Source of the DNA: Massilia arenae
Lineage (GTDB): Bacteria; Pseudomonadota; Gammaproteobacteria; Burkholderiales; Burkholderiaceae_D
DNA: 64,000 nucleotides
Assembly (NCBI RefSeq): GCF_008014745.1
Contig: NZ_VPFD01000014.1
Coordinates: 1 to 64,000 of the forward strand
Direction of reading: 5' to 3'
The translations under genes were made by a program, and so were the position numbers. Under the pieces are notes generated by a model. It did no database searches, was not told the origin of the DNA, and saw nothing but the letters and a program-made list of their open reading frames with translations. Below, one piece after another: positions 47,818-55,369 of the stretch. How positions within the stretch are numbered: the stretch's first letter is position 1; the number at the start of each line of letters is the position of its first letter.

Positions 47818-47855
47818 CTATAATAGACTATAGAAGACTATAATTCACTGTAATC
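47816..47855. repeat. Four 10-bp direct repeats between convergent genes
   Basis: GACTATAATA, GACTATAGAA, GACTATAATT and CACTGTAATC follow one another without gaps at 47816-47855. They fill almost exactly the 39-base gap between two convergent stops. A 10-bp period (one helical turn) is what tandem DNA-binding proteins use. Confidence 0.7.
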
Positions 47856-47856
47856 G

Positions 47857-48342
47857 CTACCCGATCATGCGTGGGTCGGGTCCTTTTCCGACGAAGAAGC
47901 GCATCAGCTGACGCATCACCACAGCCTGTGACTCGCCTGTAGCTTCTACAGCAGCATCAAACGCCCGACGTAGCTCCTCATCTACACGCACCGTGACAAC
48001 GGCCTTCTCAGCCTTTTTGGTCGTCTTGCGGTCGGTGCCGTGGTAGCACAGAACCCCCCTCCCTACACGCAGCAGGTGTTCTAAAGAACTGTGCGGATAC
48101 GTCGACACGAGCTCTGGCTCTTGTCCATCGACCTCCTCAGTGATTACCATCCGGAAGGCTTCCGATGGCGAACGCATGGGTTCACTCGTAATCTCTGCAT
48201 ACATGGTGCGACCTTCCAGGCGGTTACAGAAAGTCAGCAGCACCGCAGGATTTGGGCGGATGCAAAAGTTCATGCCCTTCGTCAGCAGCCCCACATGTAT
48301 GAGCCGCTGCAATTCCAAGTCCAGAACGTTGATTGCACCCAT
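47857..48342 (-). CDS. Protein with C-terminal ribbon-helix-helix domain
   Basis: This 161-residue protein has an uncharacterised N-terminal region (1-110). A C-terminal RHH/Arc-like DNA-binding module follows (VVTVRVDEELRRAFDAAVEA, then TGESQAVVMRQLMRFF). ATG 48342 has GAGG six bases upstream and begins 15 bases after the stop of the preceding minus-strand gene, so both are in one operon. The RHH end resembles that of the protein at 52107. It is probably a transcriptional or copy-control regulator of the element. Confidence 0.65.
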   Translation of the reverse strand: MGAINVLDLELQRLIHVGLLTKGMNFCIRPNPAVLLTFCNRLEGRTMYAEITSEPMRSPSEAFRMVITEEVDGQEPELVSTYPHSSLEHLLRVGRGVLCYHGTDRKTTKKAEKAVVTVRVDEELRRAFDAAVEATGESQAVVMRQLMRFFVGKGPDPRMIG

Positions 48343-48356
48343 AGAAGTCCTCTCGG

Positions 48357-49034
48357 TCAATGCGTTACCTTCGCGTAGACGCACTCGTACATATCATCTG
48401 GCGGCACGATGGCCTCTTGATCGAAGACTTCCAGGTACTTGTTTGCTATCACCTCTGCGAAGTCATCATCGGTGAAATTCTTGTCGAGTAACTCAGAATG
48501 CTTCCCCGCTCGCCTATGGATGATGTTCAGCATGAAGGTGCCGTCTGTGCACCGAAAGACAGTAGCCGAGAGGAAATCGCCCCTTAGGCGAAGGTGCGGC
48601 GGGTAGATGCGCTCCACCGGCTTAGGCCTATCAATGTCAAGGCAATGATCATGCATCTCGTACGATTCTGGATCGATGGGGAATTTCGCTTCGTTAGACA
48701 GCAGTACCTCGCCTTCGTCCAGCACACGGGGCACAACGACAAAGAAACGATATGCAGCTTCCGCAATGTCAAAAGCTTGCGCGATATACGGAAAGCTCTT
48801 TTGCCACTTTTCTTCTTTGTACCGGACTTCAAGAAGGAAATCCGCATCAGCAGTAATCTTATAGCCGAAATCGCTTTCTTTGACTTTGCACTCGTACTCC
48901 TCGAAGGTTCCCTCCAGTACGGCGTCCATAAGCAAACGTCGCTCCGTCTCATAGCGAAAGTTCTCATCGTACGCATAGATACGTTGAGACGGAAAATCGT
49001 CTGACAGCTCATCCAAGAATTCTTCACGTGGCAT
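48357..49034 (-). CDS. Hypothetical protein, operon with RHH protein
   Basis: The 225-residue acidic protein has no signal peptide or membrane helix (e.g. YAYDENFRYETERRLLMDAV; ITADADFLLEVRYKEEKWQK; FTDDDFAEVIANKYLEVF). I do not recognise the family. It is translated ahead of the RHH protein in an apparent two-gene unit. Confidence 0.65.
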   Translation of the reverse strand: MPREEFLDELSDDFPSQRIYAYDENFRYETERRLLMDAVLEGTFEEYECKVKESDFGYKITADADFLLEVRYKEEKWQKSFPYIAQAFDIAEAAYRFFVVVPRVLDEGEVLLSNEAKFPIDPESYEMHDHCLDIDRPKPVERIYPPHLRLRGDFLSATVFRCTDGTFMLNIIHRRAGKHSELLDKNFTDDDFAEVIANKYLEVFDQEAIVPPDDMYECVYAKVTH

Positions 49035-49114
49035 GGCTACTCCTGCAAGATTTCAATATATCTATGTTACAGCTGCAGCGCGCCCCCAAAAAGTGAATTA
49101 TCAAGAATATTGAT

Positions 49115-49584
49115 TTAACTTACTTTTCGTACCCATCCACGAAACGCATGTTTCAATGCCCTTGCGTCATGCAGTGCGTGATGTTCGGGTTGCTTCTGTT
49201 TTACACGCCACTCGTACATTTTGATCTTATTGACATACGACGCGCCCAAATTGCGAAAAACAATTCCGTTTGGCGTGTCGTTCTCAAAAATTTGACTAAG
49301 CATCGTGCGATCGTACTCAGAGTCGTAGCAAATCAAAATTGGCCCCTCCTGTCGTACTGTATCGATCCAGGACGACAGCGCGTCTTTTAACTCCGCCAAA
49401 GAATAAATTTTATTTTGATTTAAAAGTGGCAGAACGTCGCGCGCACAAAATCACTGCACTCATCGGCTGAATGCTCTACTTCTGCGTAGAACTCTTCTCC
49501 AGTCTGCGCAACAACCCCGATGCTTATAAGTTTCGGATCCTTGAAACCCGTGAATTCAGTGTCTACGAACAGATGTTGCGACAT
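49115..49584 (-). pseudogene. DEDDh 3'-5' exonuclease-like gene, split by frameshift
   Basis: The first frame runs from ATG 49582-49584 (MSQHLFVDTEFTGFKDPKLI) for 54 codons and stops at 49420-49422. The second frame carries the continuation (VLPLLNQNKIYSLAELKDAL...) to the stop at 49115. DTE and the late HHALHDARALKHAF are the ExoI and ExoIII motifs of DEDDh (RNase T-like) nucleases. The break falls at a CGCGCG tract near 49436-49442. Removing one CG pair would restore FVRDVLPLL and a protein of about 155 residues. It may be a real mutation, a phase-variation-like slip site or a sequence error. Confidence 0.75.
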
Positions 49585-49821
49585 AGCAACACTCCTCAAT
49601 CTTTGTTTAAATAGTGCTATTTGGGTAGTCCGCTACCCTTTTTCTCAAAGATGTAACCTCGACTACCCACCGAGTATCGCAGAGCCAAACGATTTCCGCA
49701 TCGAAATTCAAAAATAATTCGGTGTTGCTGCCCTTCTGGGAAATTCACTCATAATTAGTTTTATTATTAGTTTACACGGTGTGAACACTGATGAAAAATA
49801 TCACAAACTTGGGAGTCAATT

Positions 49822-50358
49822 ATGGAGCGCAGCGAATTCGATGACATAGCATTCTTCTACTACACAGTTCAGTCTGTATATCATTTCGACCAAATTCCTA
49901 TTTCTTCGCTTGAAGAACTAGACATCGATCTGTTGCAGCGCGTATCCAAAGCAGCACATTTTGACGGCGTTAAGCTTACCCTCGCTGTTGACACCTACGA
50001 TAAAAATTTAATTGTCGGGACTTTTTCACCAGATCGGCGATCGAAACACTTGTTGCCTTTCTCTGAATCTCCCGACTCGGAAATTTATGTCAGCAACAGT
50101 GCTGACGTATGTGAAGTAATGGACAAGCTTCAAGAGATGTCTGAGCGATATTCGTCTTTGAACCCGCCGCCTTTTCAGAAATATAGTGACGACGACGGCC
50201 CAGAAGGCGACATTCATAAGGTAACGGTCGAGGAATTCTTGCGAGGAAATCGGCAGTCAAAGCACAAGCACGAACTCTTCATGCGAGACCATGGTATGCA
50301 TCAGACCGTAATACCATCAGGCTACAAGAAACCCGCCAAATTTAAATTAATCAAATAA
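49822..50358 (+). CDS. Hypothetical protein
   Basis: This 178-residue soluble protein has low GC content (MERSEFDDIAFFYYTVQSVY; SKAAHFDGVKLTLAVDTYDK; DIHKVTVEEFLRGNRQSKHK). It has no recognised domain. GGGAG lies about 6 bases before the ATG. The upstream 49585-49821 contains no gene, only a small GGGTAG/CTACCC hairpin at 49623-49638 followed by a short T-run. Confidence 0.6.
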   Translation: MERSEFDDIAFFYYTVQSVYHFDQIPISSLEELDIDLLQRVSKAAHFDGVKLTLAVDTYDKNLIVGTFSPDRRSKHLLPFSESPDSEIYVSNSADVCEVMDKLQEMSERYSSLNPPPFQKYSDDDGPEGDIHKVTVEEFLRGNRQSKHKHELFMRDHGMHQTVIPSGYKKPAKFKLIK

Positions 50359-50365
50359 AGGAGTC

Positions 50366-50764
50366 ATCAAGAATAACTTACTTAACGCCCACATCCGTCA
50401 AACCACTTTTGAATGCTCAGCAGAGCGTGAGATCCGTCTTTACAAGAACGCTGAGAGCCGCTCTACTGTCATCATGATCGCCAGCGCTATTGCCGTCGTC
50501 GGCCTTTTCATCGCTGACGCTGCTTACGCTGCCTCGGGTCCGAAATTATCCGTCGCCGTTGGTTCATTCGCAAACGGAAAGGTTGCGCTCACGCTTGATA
50601 CCGGAAACGGCTGTGTGGCCGGGGAGTAGGTCGCCGCCAGGATCGTTCGCGACCAACCTACCGTGAACGGTTGCTGGATGCAGCCGACACCGGATGATAT
50701 CCGTGTGCGTTGGATTTCGACGACGGTAGATAGCGGACCCAGTTCATTCGATGACGATCACTAC
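50366..50764 (+). pseudogene. Decayed gene with in-frame stop and no normal start
   Basis: One frame stays open from 50366 through NNLLNAHIRQTTFECSAERE, a hydrophobic stretch (MIASAIAVVGLFIADAAYA) and VALTLDTGNGCVAGE to a TAG at 50627-50629. It then continues in the same frame (VAARIVRDQPTVNGCWMQPT, RVRWISTTVD) with coding-like character. AAGGAG at 50358-50363 precedes it, but the nearest codon in start position is ATC, not ATG. Loss of the start plus a nonsense codon suggests decay; readthrough is a less likely alternative. Confidence 0.4.
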
Positions 50765-50822
50765 TCATGTCGAGCTCCGAGACGAAGCATATCGAGATCC
50801 GCTAAATCAATTTTAAATGCAA

Positions 50823-50842
50823 AGGATATCTTACGATATCCT
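50823..50842. other. Perfect 8-bp hairpin upstream of 50928 gene
   Basis: AGGATATC, TTAC, GATATCCT about 85 bases before the start of the 262-residue gene. There is no T-run. It could be an operator or an mRNA leader structure. Confidence 0.4.
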
Positions 50843-50927
50843 GTCGTCAGATCGAGCCGGCTTTCGCGACTTGGTTTGGTGAAAGATGTAAAATGCTCTC
50901 ACGTATCTCATCCACTTAGGCCAAGTC

Positions 50928-51716
50928 ATGAAGATAACTATCGTCGCTGACATATCTAGCCGCATTTCCCAGAAGAACTATAATGCAGACAGGATCACCG
51001 CTGCAGCTGTGTGCTTGCCAAGCGGGGAGCTTAATAATATTCGGAAGCTGCTGCATTCAGATCTGCCAAAGTGGCGTGATGCTAGCGATTCCGAGGTCAG
51101 GCTTGTCTCGGACATCGTCGTACGCGAAGCCTTGGGTATCGGCGTTTTCTCTATTGGGAAGTCTGATGAAAAATGGGACCAATTCTGGGAAGATGGCGAG
51201 TCCGCGAACTCAGACTTGCTCGGCAAGGCGAGCGCTGTTAAAGCAGCGTTTCAGATTAAATGTCAGATGTTTGTCACATCGACATCGTACGCATTTATAA
51301 GTGCGGTCAACGCTGAGAATATCTTAGGCTCATCAAATCGCCCGTATAAAATCGCGACGAATGAAACCCTGATCTTCGATAAAGAGATAGATGGGGATTA
51401 TAATATTGATGTATTCAACGGCATCTGGCGCCGCATGAATGAGCGAAAACAGGATACAGAGTTGCACGGTGTTAGGCGCAATATCGATGAAGTCCTGTTC
51501 ACCACGGAGCAGGAAGATCGACTGCTAATGCTGCCAGACTATGTCGCTGGCATTGCACAAGCAGCGCTTAGCCAAGCAAATGTCCTCGCTAGAAGTCAAG
51601 TCACTGCGCAATGCGTGCAAAGCGTGCAGCAACGGCTGAAGCAGGCTCCGCATTATATTTTGAAATCCGAACAATTTTCGCTCACACATTCGGACATATT
51701 TGGCGCTCTATTTTAA
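50928..51716 (+). CDS. Hypothetical protein, possibly RNase H-fold (DUF3800-like)
   Basis: The 262-residue soluble protein has a first strand with an acidic residue (KITIVADISSR), a block ITAAAVCLPSGELNNIRKLL, an internal TLIFDKEIDGDY and a late LLMLPDYVAGIAQAAL. The order of strand-Asp, mid Asp and DxxAG is like that of DUF3800 proteins, which are predicted nucleases. The likeness is weak and judged by eye. It ends just before a strong terminator. Confidence 0.6.
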   Translation: MKITIVADISSRISQKNYNADRITAAAVCLPSGELNNIRKLLHSDLPKWRDASDSEVRLVSDIVVREALGIGVFSIGKSDEKWDQFWEDGESANSDLLGKASAVKAAFQIKCQMFVTSTSYAFISAVNAENILGSSNRPYKIATNETLIFDKEIDGDYNIDVFNGIWRRMNERKQDTELHGVRRNIDEVLFTTEQEDRLLMLPDYVAGIAQAALSQANVLARSQVTAQCVQSVQQRLKQAPHYILKSEQFSLTHSDIFGALF

Positions 51717-51718
51717 TT

Positions 51719-52117
51719 TCACTCAACAAAAAAGGGCCGAATCATCGGCCCTTTTTTGTTGCTCAAATCAATTTTAAAAACCATTCGGTCTTCACGCGGT
51801 GCTCCAGTCAGTGTCATCGCAAAGATCTCAAGCGGACGGCTAGCAAGGTATCCAGGCTGCTCGCTCTCTGCCTCGTAGCAGTCTTCAGCACGCTGTATCA
51901 AGGTCGACAGGTCTCGGTAGAACAGCACGTCGAGCAACCCGCCAGAACCGTCAATCGAGGCTGTAGCGATCTCTATAAGAAGAATCGTGTGCTTGGGCTG
52001 CGCACTGGCCGCCAGGTGCCGAGAGTGAAACGGAAGTGCGCTCCGTGCAGCGTTAAGAACTGTGTTTGAAGTACGCACTTGTCTGCTCCGCATCGTGAAA
52101 TCATATTCACGATTCAA
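51719..52117 (-). CDS. Hypothetical protein overlapping the RHH gene
   Basis: This possible 132-residue protein starts with TTG 52117, overlapping the stop of the RHH gene; ATG 52093 is an alternative. The central part (LDVLFYRDLSTLIQRAEDCY; LEIFAMTLTGAPREDRMVFK) looks protein-like. The last residues (NKKGPMIRPFFVE) are coded by the terminator hairpin, which is unusual and lowers confidence. No domain is recognised. Confidence 0.4.
   Translation of the reverse strand: MNREYDFTMRSRQVRTSNTVLNAARSALPFHSRHLAASAQPKHTILLIEIATASIDGSGGLLDVLFYRDLSTLIQRAEDCYEAESEQPGYLASRPLEIFAMTLTGAPREDRMVFKIDLSNKKGPMIRPFFVE
51726..51757. terminator. Bidirectional terminator
   Basis: AAAAAAGGGCCGA, ATCA, TCGGCCCTTTTTT: a near-perfect palindrome with T-runs both ways, 10 bases after the stop of the plus-strand gene at 50928-51716. 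Confidence 0.9.
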
Positions 52118-52571
52118 CTCCTGAGATGAATCTTTCCATGAACGTTCGCATCACCTCTGACTGTGTCTCGCCAGTTTGCTTACACTTTTCAGCAAACTTT
52201 GTCTGCAGTTCAGTATTAAACCGTAGTGAAAAAACCTTTTTCTTAGCTTTATTCTTTTTGTGCTTATTAATTTTTTCAGCAATCATTTGAAACATATGAA
52301 TGCCGTTTCTTTCAATGAACCCAGGATCTGCCCTTTCCGTTTCGATTGCAGCAAGTTGCACCGCTTTCAGAAATGCAAAATCTGGATCGAAATACAAATC
52401 CCCATAGGGTCTTGTTCTAGATTCTGTACCGATCGCCCTCGTTTGTAGATAAAGTCCGTCGATAACCCCATTCTTGTCGTGCATTGTCCCAATGCTGAAA
52501 ACGTAATCAATTCCGTGCAATTGAATGGTTTCAGATGATAATAACTGAGATTGAAGCTTATCCTGTTCCAT
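52107..52571 (-). CDS. Second protein with C-terminal ribbon-helix-helix domain
   Basis: The 154-residue protein has an N-terminal region of unknown type (ETIQLHGIDYVFSIGTMHDK; LYFDPDFAFLKAVQLAAIET), a Lys-rich linker, and a C-terminal RHH module (VFSLRFNTELQTKFAEKCKQ, then TGETQSEVMRTFMERF). That end closely parallels the protein at 47857, while the N-terminal parts do not obviously match. ATG 52571 has AAGGAGGG five bases upstream, better than an earlier in-frame ATG. It is probably a DNA-binding regulator. Confidence 0.65.
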   Translation of the reverse strand: MEQDKLQSQLLSSETIQLHGIDYVFSIGTMHDKNGVIDGLYLQTRAIGTESRTRPYGDLYFDPDFAFLKAVQLAAIETERADPGFIERNGIHMFQMIAEKINKHKKNKAKKKVFSLRFNTELQTKFAEKCKQTGETQSEVMRTFMERFISGVES

Positions 52572-52821
52572 ATTCCCTCCTTTGGAAATTAAAGTGTCCA
52601 TACAAATATTGTACAGACACTTTCATATCACTTTTATCGAAACCCGCTTAGAGAATAATAATTTTCATTTTCGCTGTGATTTTCGCAAAGATACAACAAA
52701 CTTTGATAAAGACCGGGCTGCTCACGTTATTAGTTTGTAAATCTCGCGACAAGAATCACAAGTTGGCTTCCGCTTTCGAAAACTGTATGATGGTCCAACT
52801 AACAACTTGACGGGGGTACAT

Positions 52822-53004
52822 GTGGGCTTGTTCGACTTCCTGAAACCAAAACAGAAACCTGTCATAGCTGAGCCGTCACCGTCTGAGCTACCGTTGACTG
52901 AAAAATTTCAACCCGCTATAACGACAAAAACGCGCCGAAGCGCGTTTTTCTCTACCATTTACCTAATTAAAATTCATCCACTTCTTCTCTGCGCTTATTT
53001 TTAG
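52822..53004 (+). CDS. Short ORF, possibly truncated
   Basis: A 60-codon frame from GTG 52822 (MGLFDFLKPKQKPVIAEPSP) runs into the terminator hairpin at 52926 and past it, overlapping the 3' end of the relaxase gene. The N-terminus is typical of small soluble proteins, but the tail is coded by the terminator. It is likely a truncated or non-functional gene. The remainder of 52572-52821 has no gene. Confidence 0.3.
   Translation: MGLFDFLKPKQKPVIAEPSPSELPLTEKFQPAITTKTRRSAFFSTIYLIKIHPLLLCAYF
52926..52949 (-). terminator. Terminator of the relaxase gene
   Basis: On the minus strand AAAAACGCGC, TTCG, GCGCGTTTTT: a 10-bp stem with a UUCG tetraloop and T-run, 18 bases after the relaxase stop. Confidence 0.9.
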
Positions 53005-54358
53005 GCACAGGCTTAGGCAAGACGAAAAGCTTTTTCTTGGCCGCCGCATCTTCTGTGCCCCAAGGTGTCATTGCATTATCGCTAGCACCGCCGCTACCCC
53101 CAATTCCCTTGTCCGAGTCATCGTCGTTCCTGAAAATATGAGAAAATCCAAAGAATTTGAACGATTCGAGTTTTGAAACTGCCGCTTTTAGCCAACTGTA
53201 AGCTGAGTAAAACTTCGATTTCCATTTCTCCACTTCGATTTTAGCTGCAGCAAGGGCCTTCTCAGTCACGTCCAGGTCTTTTTTAAGCTTTATGTTATCG
53301 CGATAAACCTCTAAAGCGATTGTTTCGTCGCCTTTCATTAAAGCCTTAATTGTTTTTTCACTCTCTTTCGCTGTACGTTTAGCTTCCTCGACAATCCTCT
53401 GCCCTTCTGCCTTTGCTCGCTCTTTCGCATCTTCGATCACTTGAGCGCTGATGGCCTGTGCTTCTTCTTCTGCCTCTGCCGCCTTTCGAGCTATCTCAGC
53501 ATTTGCAAGACGACGCGCTTCCATTGCAGCTCTCACTTCTTCAAACGCTTTTTCTTTCAACTTCTCCGCTTCAATCCGCTGCTCTTCGGCCTTTCTGATA
53601 TCTCTTTGGCGAACAGCCTCGGCATGAGTCAACTTCTTCATTTGTGGGCCGAGTCGAGCTAAATTGAAGTGTCGAGCCACGTCGTGCTGAAACTTGTCTT
53701 GGTACTCCTTCATGGCATCTACGAAAGCCTTGCCAGTCTTCGCTCCTGCAGAGCTCCCTGTCTTCTTGATTACTCCGCGCCTTGTCGAGCGGCTTTCAGC
53801 ATATCCCTCATGTACTTCCCCAAACGACTCAGAAAAAGGCTTTCCATCTTTGTCTAAACCGTGCAGCGGTACTAAATACGCATGAAAATGCGGATTTTCC
53901 TCATCTAGATGCTCGATTACTAACTTGAGCCTTTCACCGTATTTCTCTTTCAACCATTTCAACGATGCGTCTCTGAATTTTTTCCAATCGTCGATCATTT
54001 CTTTTGGTAGCGAGATAACGACTCCTGCAAGCACCGGGCTATTTCGTTGGTGCGCCCTTCCCGTTACAGCTTTACGAGAGTCAGCCCACTCCTCTGCTAA
54101 ATCCGCCACTTTGAGTGGATCATTCCGAATCTCATCGCTGCACGCGTACAAGATGCCCGGTTGTCTAGGAGCCTTTACGTGAGGTATGTATCCATCCTTT
54201 CTCAATGCCTCCATTAATAGGTCAGACGCAGACCAGGCGACGGGTGTAATCTCCCTGCCCCGCACGATTACTTTTTCTTTCTTGTCCAGCTGAATACGAG
54301 CTGCCCAGATTTTGTTAATGTACTGCGCTCTCTGCTTTTCTTCTGGTACGTTCTTCAT
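52967..54358 (-). CDS. MobV-like (Pre/Mob) relaxase
   Basis: This 463-residue protein has the HUH metal motif HLDEENPHFHAYLVPL (near 145-160), the signature of Mob_Pre/MobV relaxases. These nick oriT and lead DNA transfer or plasmid recombination. The first 110 residues or so differ from the usual MobV N-terminus. Residues about 235-400 are a long charged coiled coil (EEQRIEAEKLKEKAFEEVRA), followed by an acidic/Gly-rich tail. It is encoded with its back to the candidate oriT at 54461, as expected. There is no coupling protein or T4SS nearby, so the element is mobilizable, not self-transmissible. Confidence 0.82.
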   Translation of the reverse strand: MKNVPEEKQRAQYINKIWAARIQLDKKEKVIVRGREITPVAWSASDLLMEALRKDGYIPHVKAPRQPGILYACSDEIRNDPLKVADLAEEWADSRKAVTGRAHQRNSPVLAGVVISLPKEMIDDWKKFRDASLKWLKEKYGERLKLVIEHLDEENPHFHAYLVPLHGLDKDGKPFSESFGEVHEGYAESRSTRRGVIKKTGSSAGAKTGKAFVDAMKEYQDKFQHDVARHFNLARLGPQMKKLTHAEAVRQRDIRKAEEQRIEAEKLKEKAFEEVRAAMEARRLANAEIARKAAEAEEEAQAISAQVIEDAKERAKAEGQRIVEEAKRTAKESEKTIKALMKGDETIALEVYRDNIKLKKDLDVTEKALAAAKIEVEKWKSKFYSAYSWLKAAVSKLESFKFFGFSHIFRNDDDSDKGIGGSGGASDNAMTPWGTEDAAAKKKLFVLPKPVPKNKRREEVDEF

Positions 54359-54460
54359 GATTTTGTCTCCACGGTAACAACGATTAACTTATTGCAACAC
54401 ATGAAAATATATTAACATACCAAAAAGGCCATTTTTACTGATTTGGGTAGTGGCTATTAT

Positions 54461-54540
54461 CAGACTAGACACTTCCCTGCGGAAAGTGTCGTCTGCCCCT
54501 AAAGGGGGCGCTCTATAAATGGAGCGTCCCTTGCCGGGGC
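54461..54540. other. Candidate oriT: clustered inverted repeats upstream of relaxase
   Basis: CAGAC-TA-GACACTTCC, CTGC, GGAAAGTGTC-GTCTG forms a long hairpin (54461-54495). Next come GCCCC/GGGGGC and CGCTC/GAGCG stems (54495-54526), and GCCCC (54495-54499) can also pair with GGGGC (54536-54540). The set lies about 100 bases before the relaxase start, where MobV origins of transfer are found. The nick site cannot be named. Confidence 0.45.
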
Positions 54541-54578
54541 ATCGCTCGCCGTGCGAACTAAAGCAACGTCAACGGCCT

Positions 54579-54746
54579 ATGCGCACGCGAAATATTATTG
54601 GCATGCTGTTGTGTGCTGCCAGTGCGTTTGCTGTACGTTCTCCGCACTGGGAAAGCACTGAGTACGCACTGTTGGATTCTGACTGGCGGCTGAGGTGTAT
54701 TGGCGGTGAGGGCCGAGTGTGTTGGCGATGTGGTTTCCGCACTTAG
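54579..54746 (+). CDS. Possible small protein with signal-like N-terminus
   Basis: A 55-codon ORF (MRTRNIIGMLLCAASAFAVR...) has a short hydrophobic segment and four cysteines. There is no ribosome-binding site of note, and the DNA has repeated CCGCACT words (54643, 54737 and 54798). It may be chance coding. Confidence 0.25.
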   Translation: MRTRNIIGMLLCAASAFAVRSPHWESTEYALLDSDWRLRCIGGEGRVCWRCGFRT

Positions 54747-55369
54747 GGCGAAAAACCTGTATTTGAGTAAAGGGGCGAGTAAAGAGACGGTTTGGTATCC
54801 GCACTCCGAGAAGCCAGCTCTAGGATTGCGGAAAGCGTAGCAAATAAATTTGTAATGTCCGGATAACGGGTCACCCCAAAGCAAGCGTAGCCGCGTTATA
54901 AAGCTCTCTAGTCCCATAAGCGACTTTTTCGAAAGGAACAGTCGGCATCTGTGTCCTCTCAGCCCATACTGTGGAAAAACGTAAGACCAAGGCGACATGT
55001 GCTGTGGTAGCCCGCTCAAAAGCCTGCTGTAGCTTTTTCCCGGAGCGCCAACAGTAACGAATGCTCAGCACCCAATCAGGCGCCTGGGCGATCAGTTCAA
55101 TGGCCGCTCTTGGCCGAACTCGGCCGCTTGGGTCAGCTTAGCAGGTTGTTGTGCTGGAAAAGTCACGGACAGGCTCGACAGGCAGCTGTCGACCCAAAGC
55201 AGCCTTTCCAAACCAGTTTCTACTTACTTCTTTAGCAAGGAAGTTGCCTTTCTATATTAGGAAATGGTCATACTATTCACAAAAAAATCTGAGCGGCAAT
55301 GGTGTGGGAGTATGGCGGCCTGTCGTGTAATCTTGTCTACATCTGCCAAACGCAATGTGGAGTCGATTC
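54747..55369. other. Gene-poor region before the DUF2382 genes
   Basis: No secure gene. A minus-strand frame of about 75 codons (55095-54871; e.g. SIRYCWRSGKKLQQAFERAT, MPTVPFEKVAYGTRELYNAA) looks protein-like but lacks a good start and runs out of a repeat, so it may be a gene remnant. The region also contains the 55096-55210 repeat. The right end of the mobilizable element may lie here, but I could not see an attR. Confidence 0.4.
55096..55210 (+). repeat. About 115-bp dispersed repeat, copy A
   Basis: Head GGCCGCTCTTGGCCGAACT + CGGCCG, middle GGAAAAGTCACGGAC, tail GACCCAAAGCAGCCTTTC. All three modules recur in the same order and spacing at 58613-58727. Confidence 0.75.

Noticed and set aside
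50663-50950. GTG-started ORF of 95 codons downstream of the TAG
   Set aside because: Its N-terminal part is better read as the continuation of the decayed frame beginning at 50366; the later part has no protein-like character and no ribosome-binding site.
49619-54460. Shared word ATTTGGGTAGT at 49620 and 54440
   Set aside because: An 11-base match between two multi-kilobase regions is expected by chance, and the flanks do not align.
54558-55019. Minus-strand ORF of 153 codons
   Set aside because: No usable start signal, biased composition, and it crosses the CCGCACT-word region; not supported as a gene.
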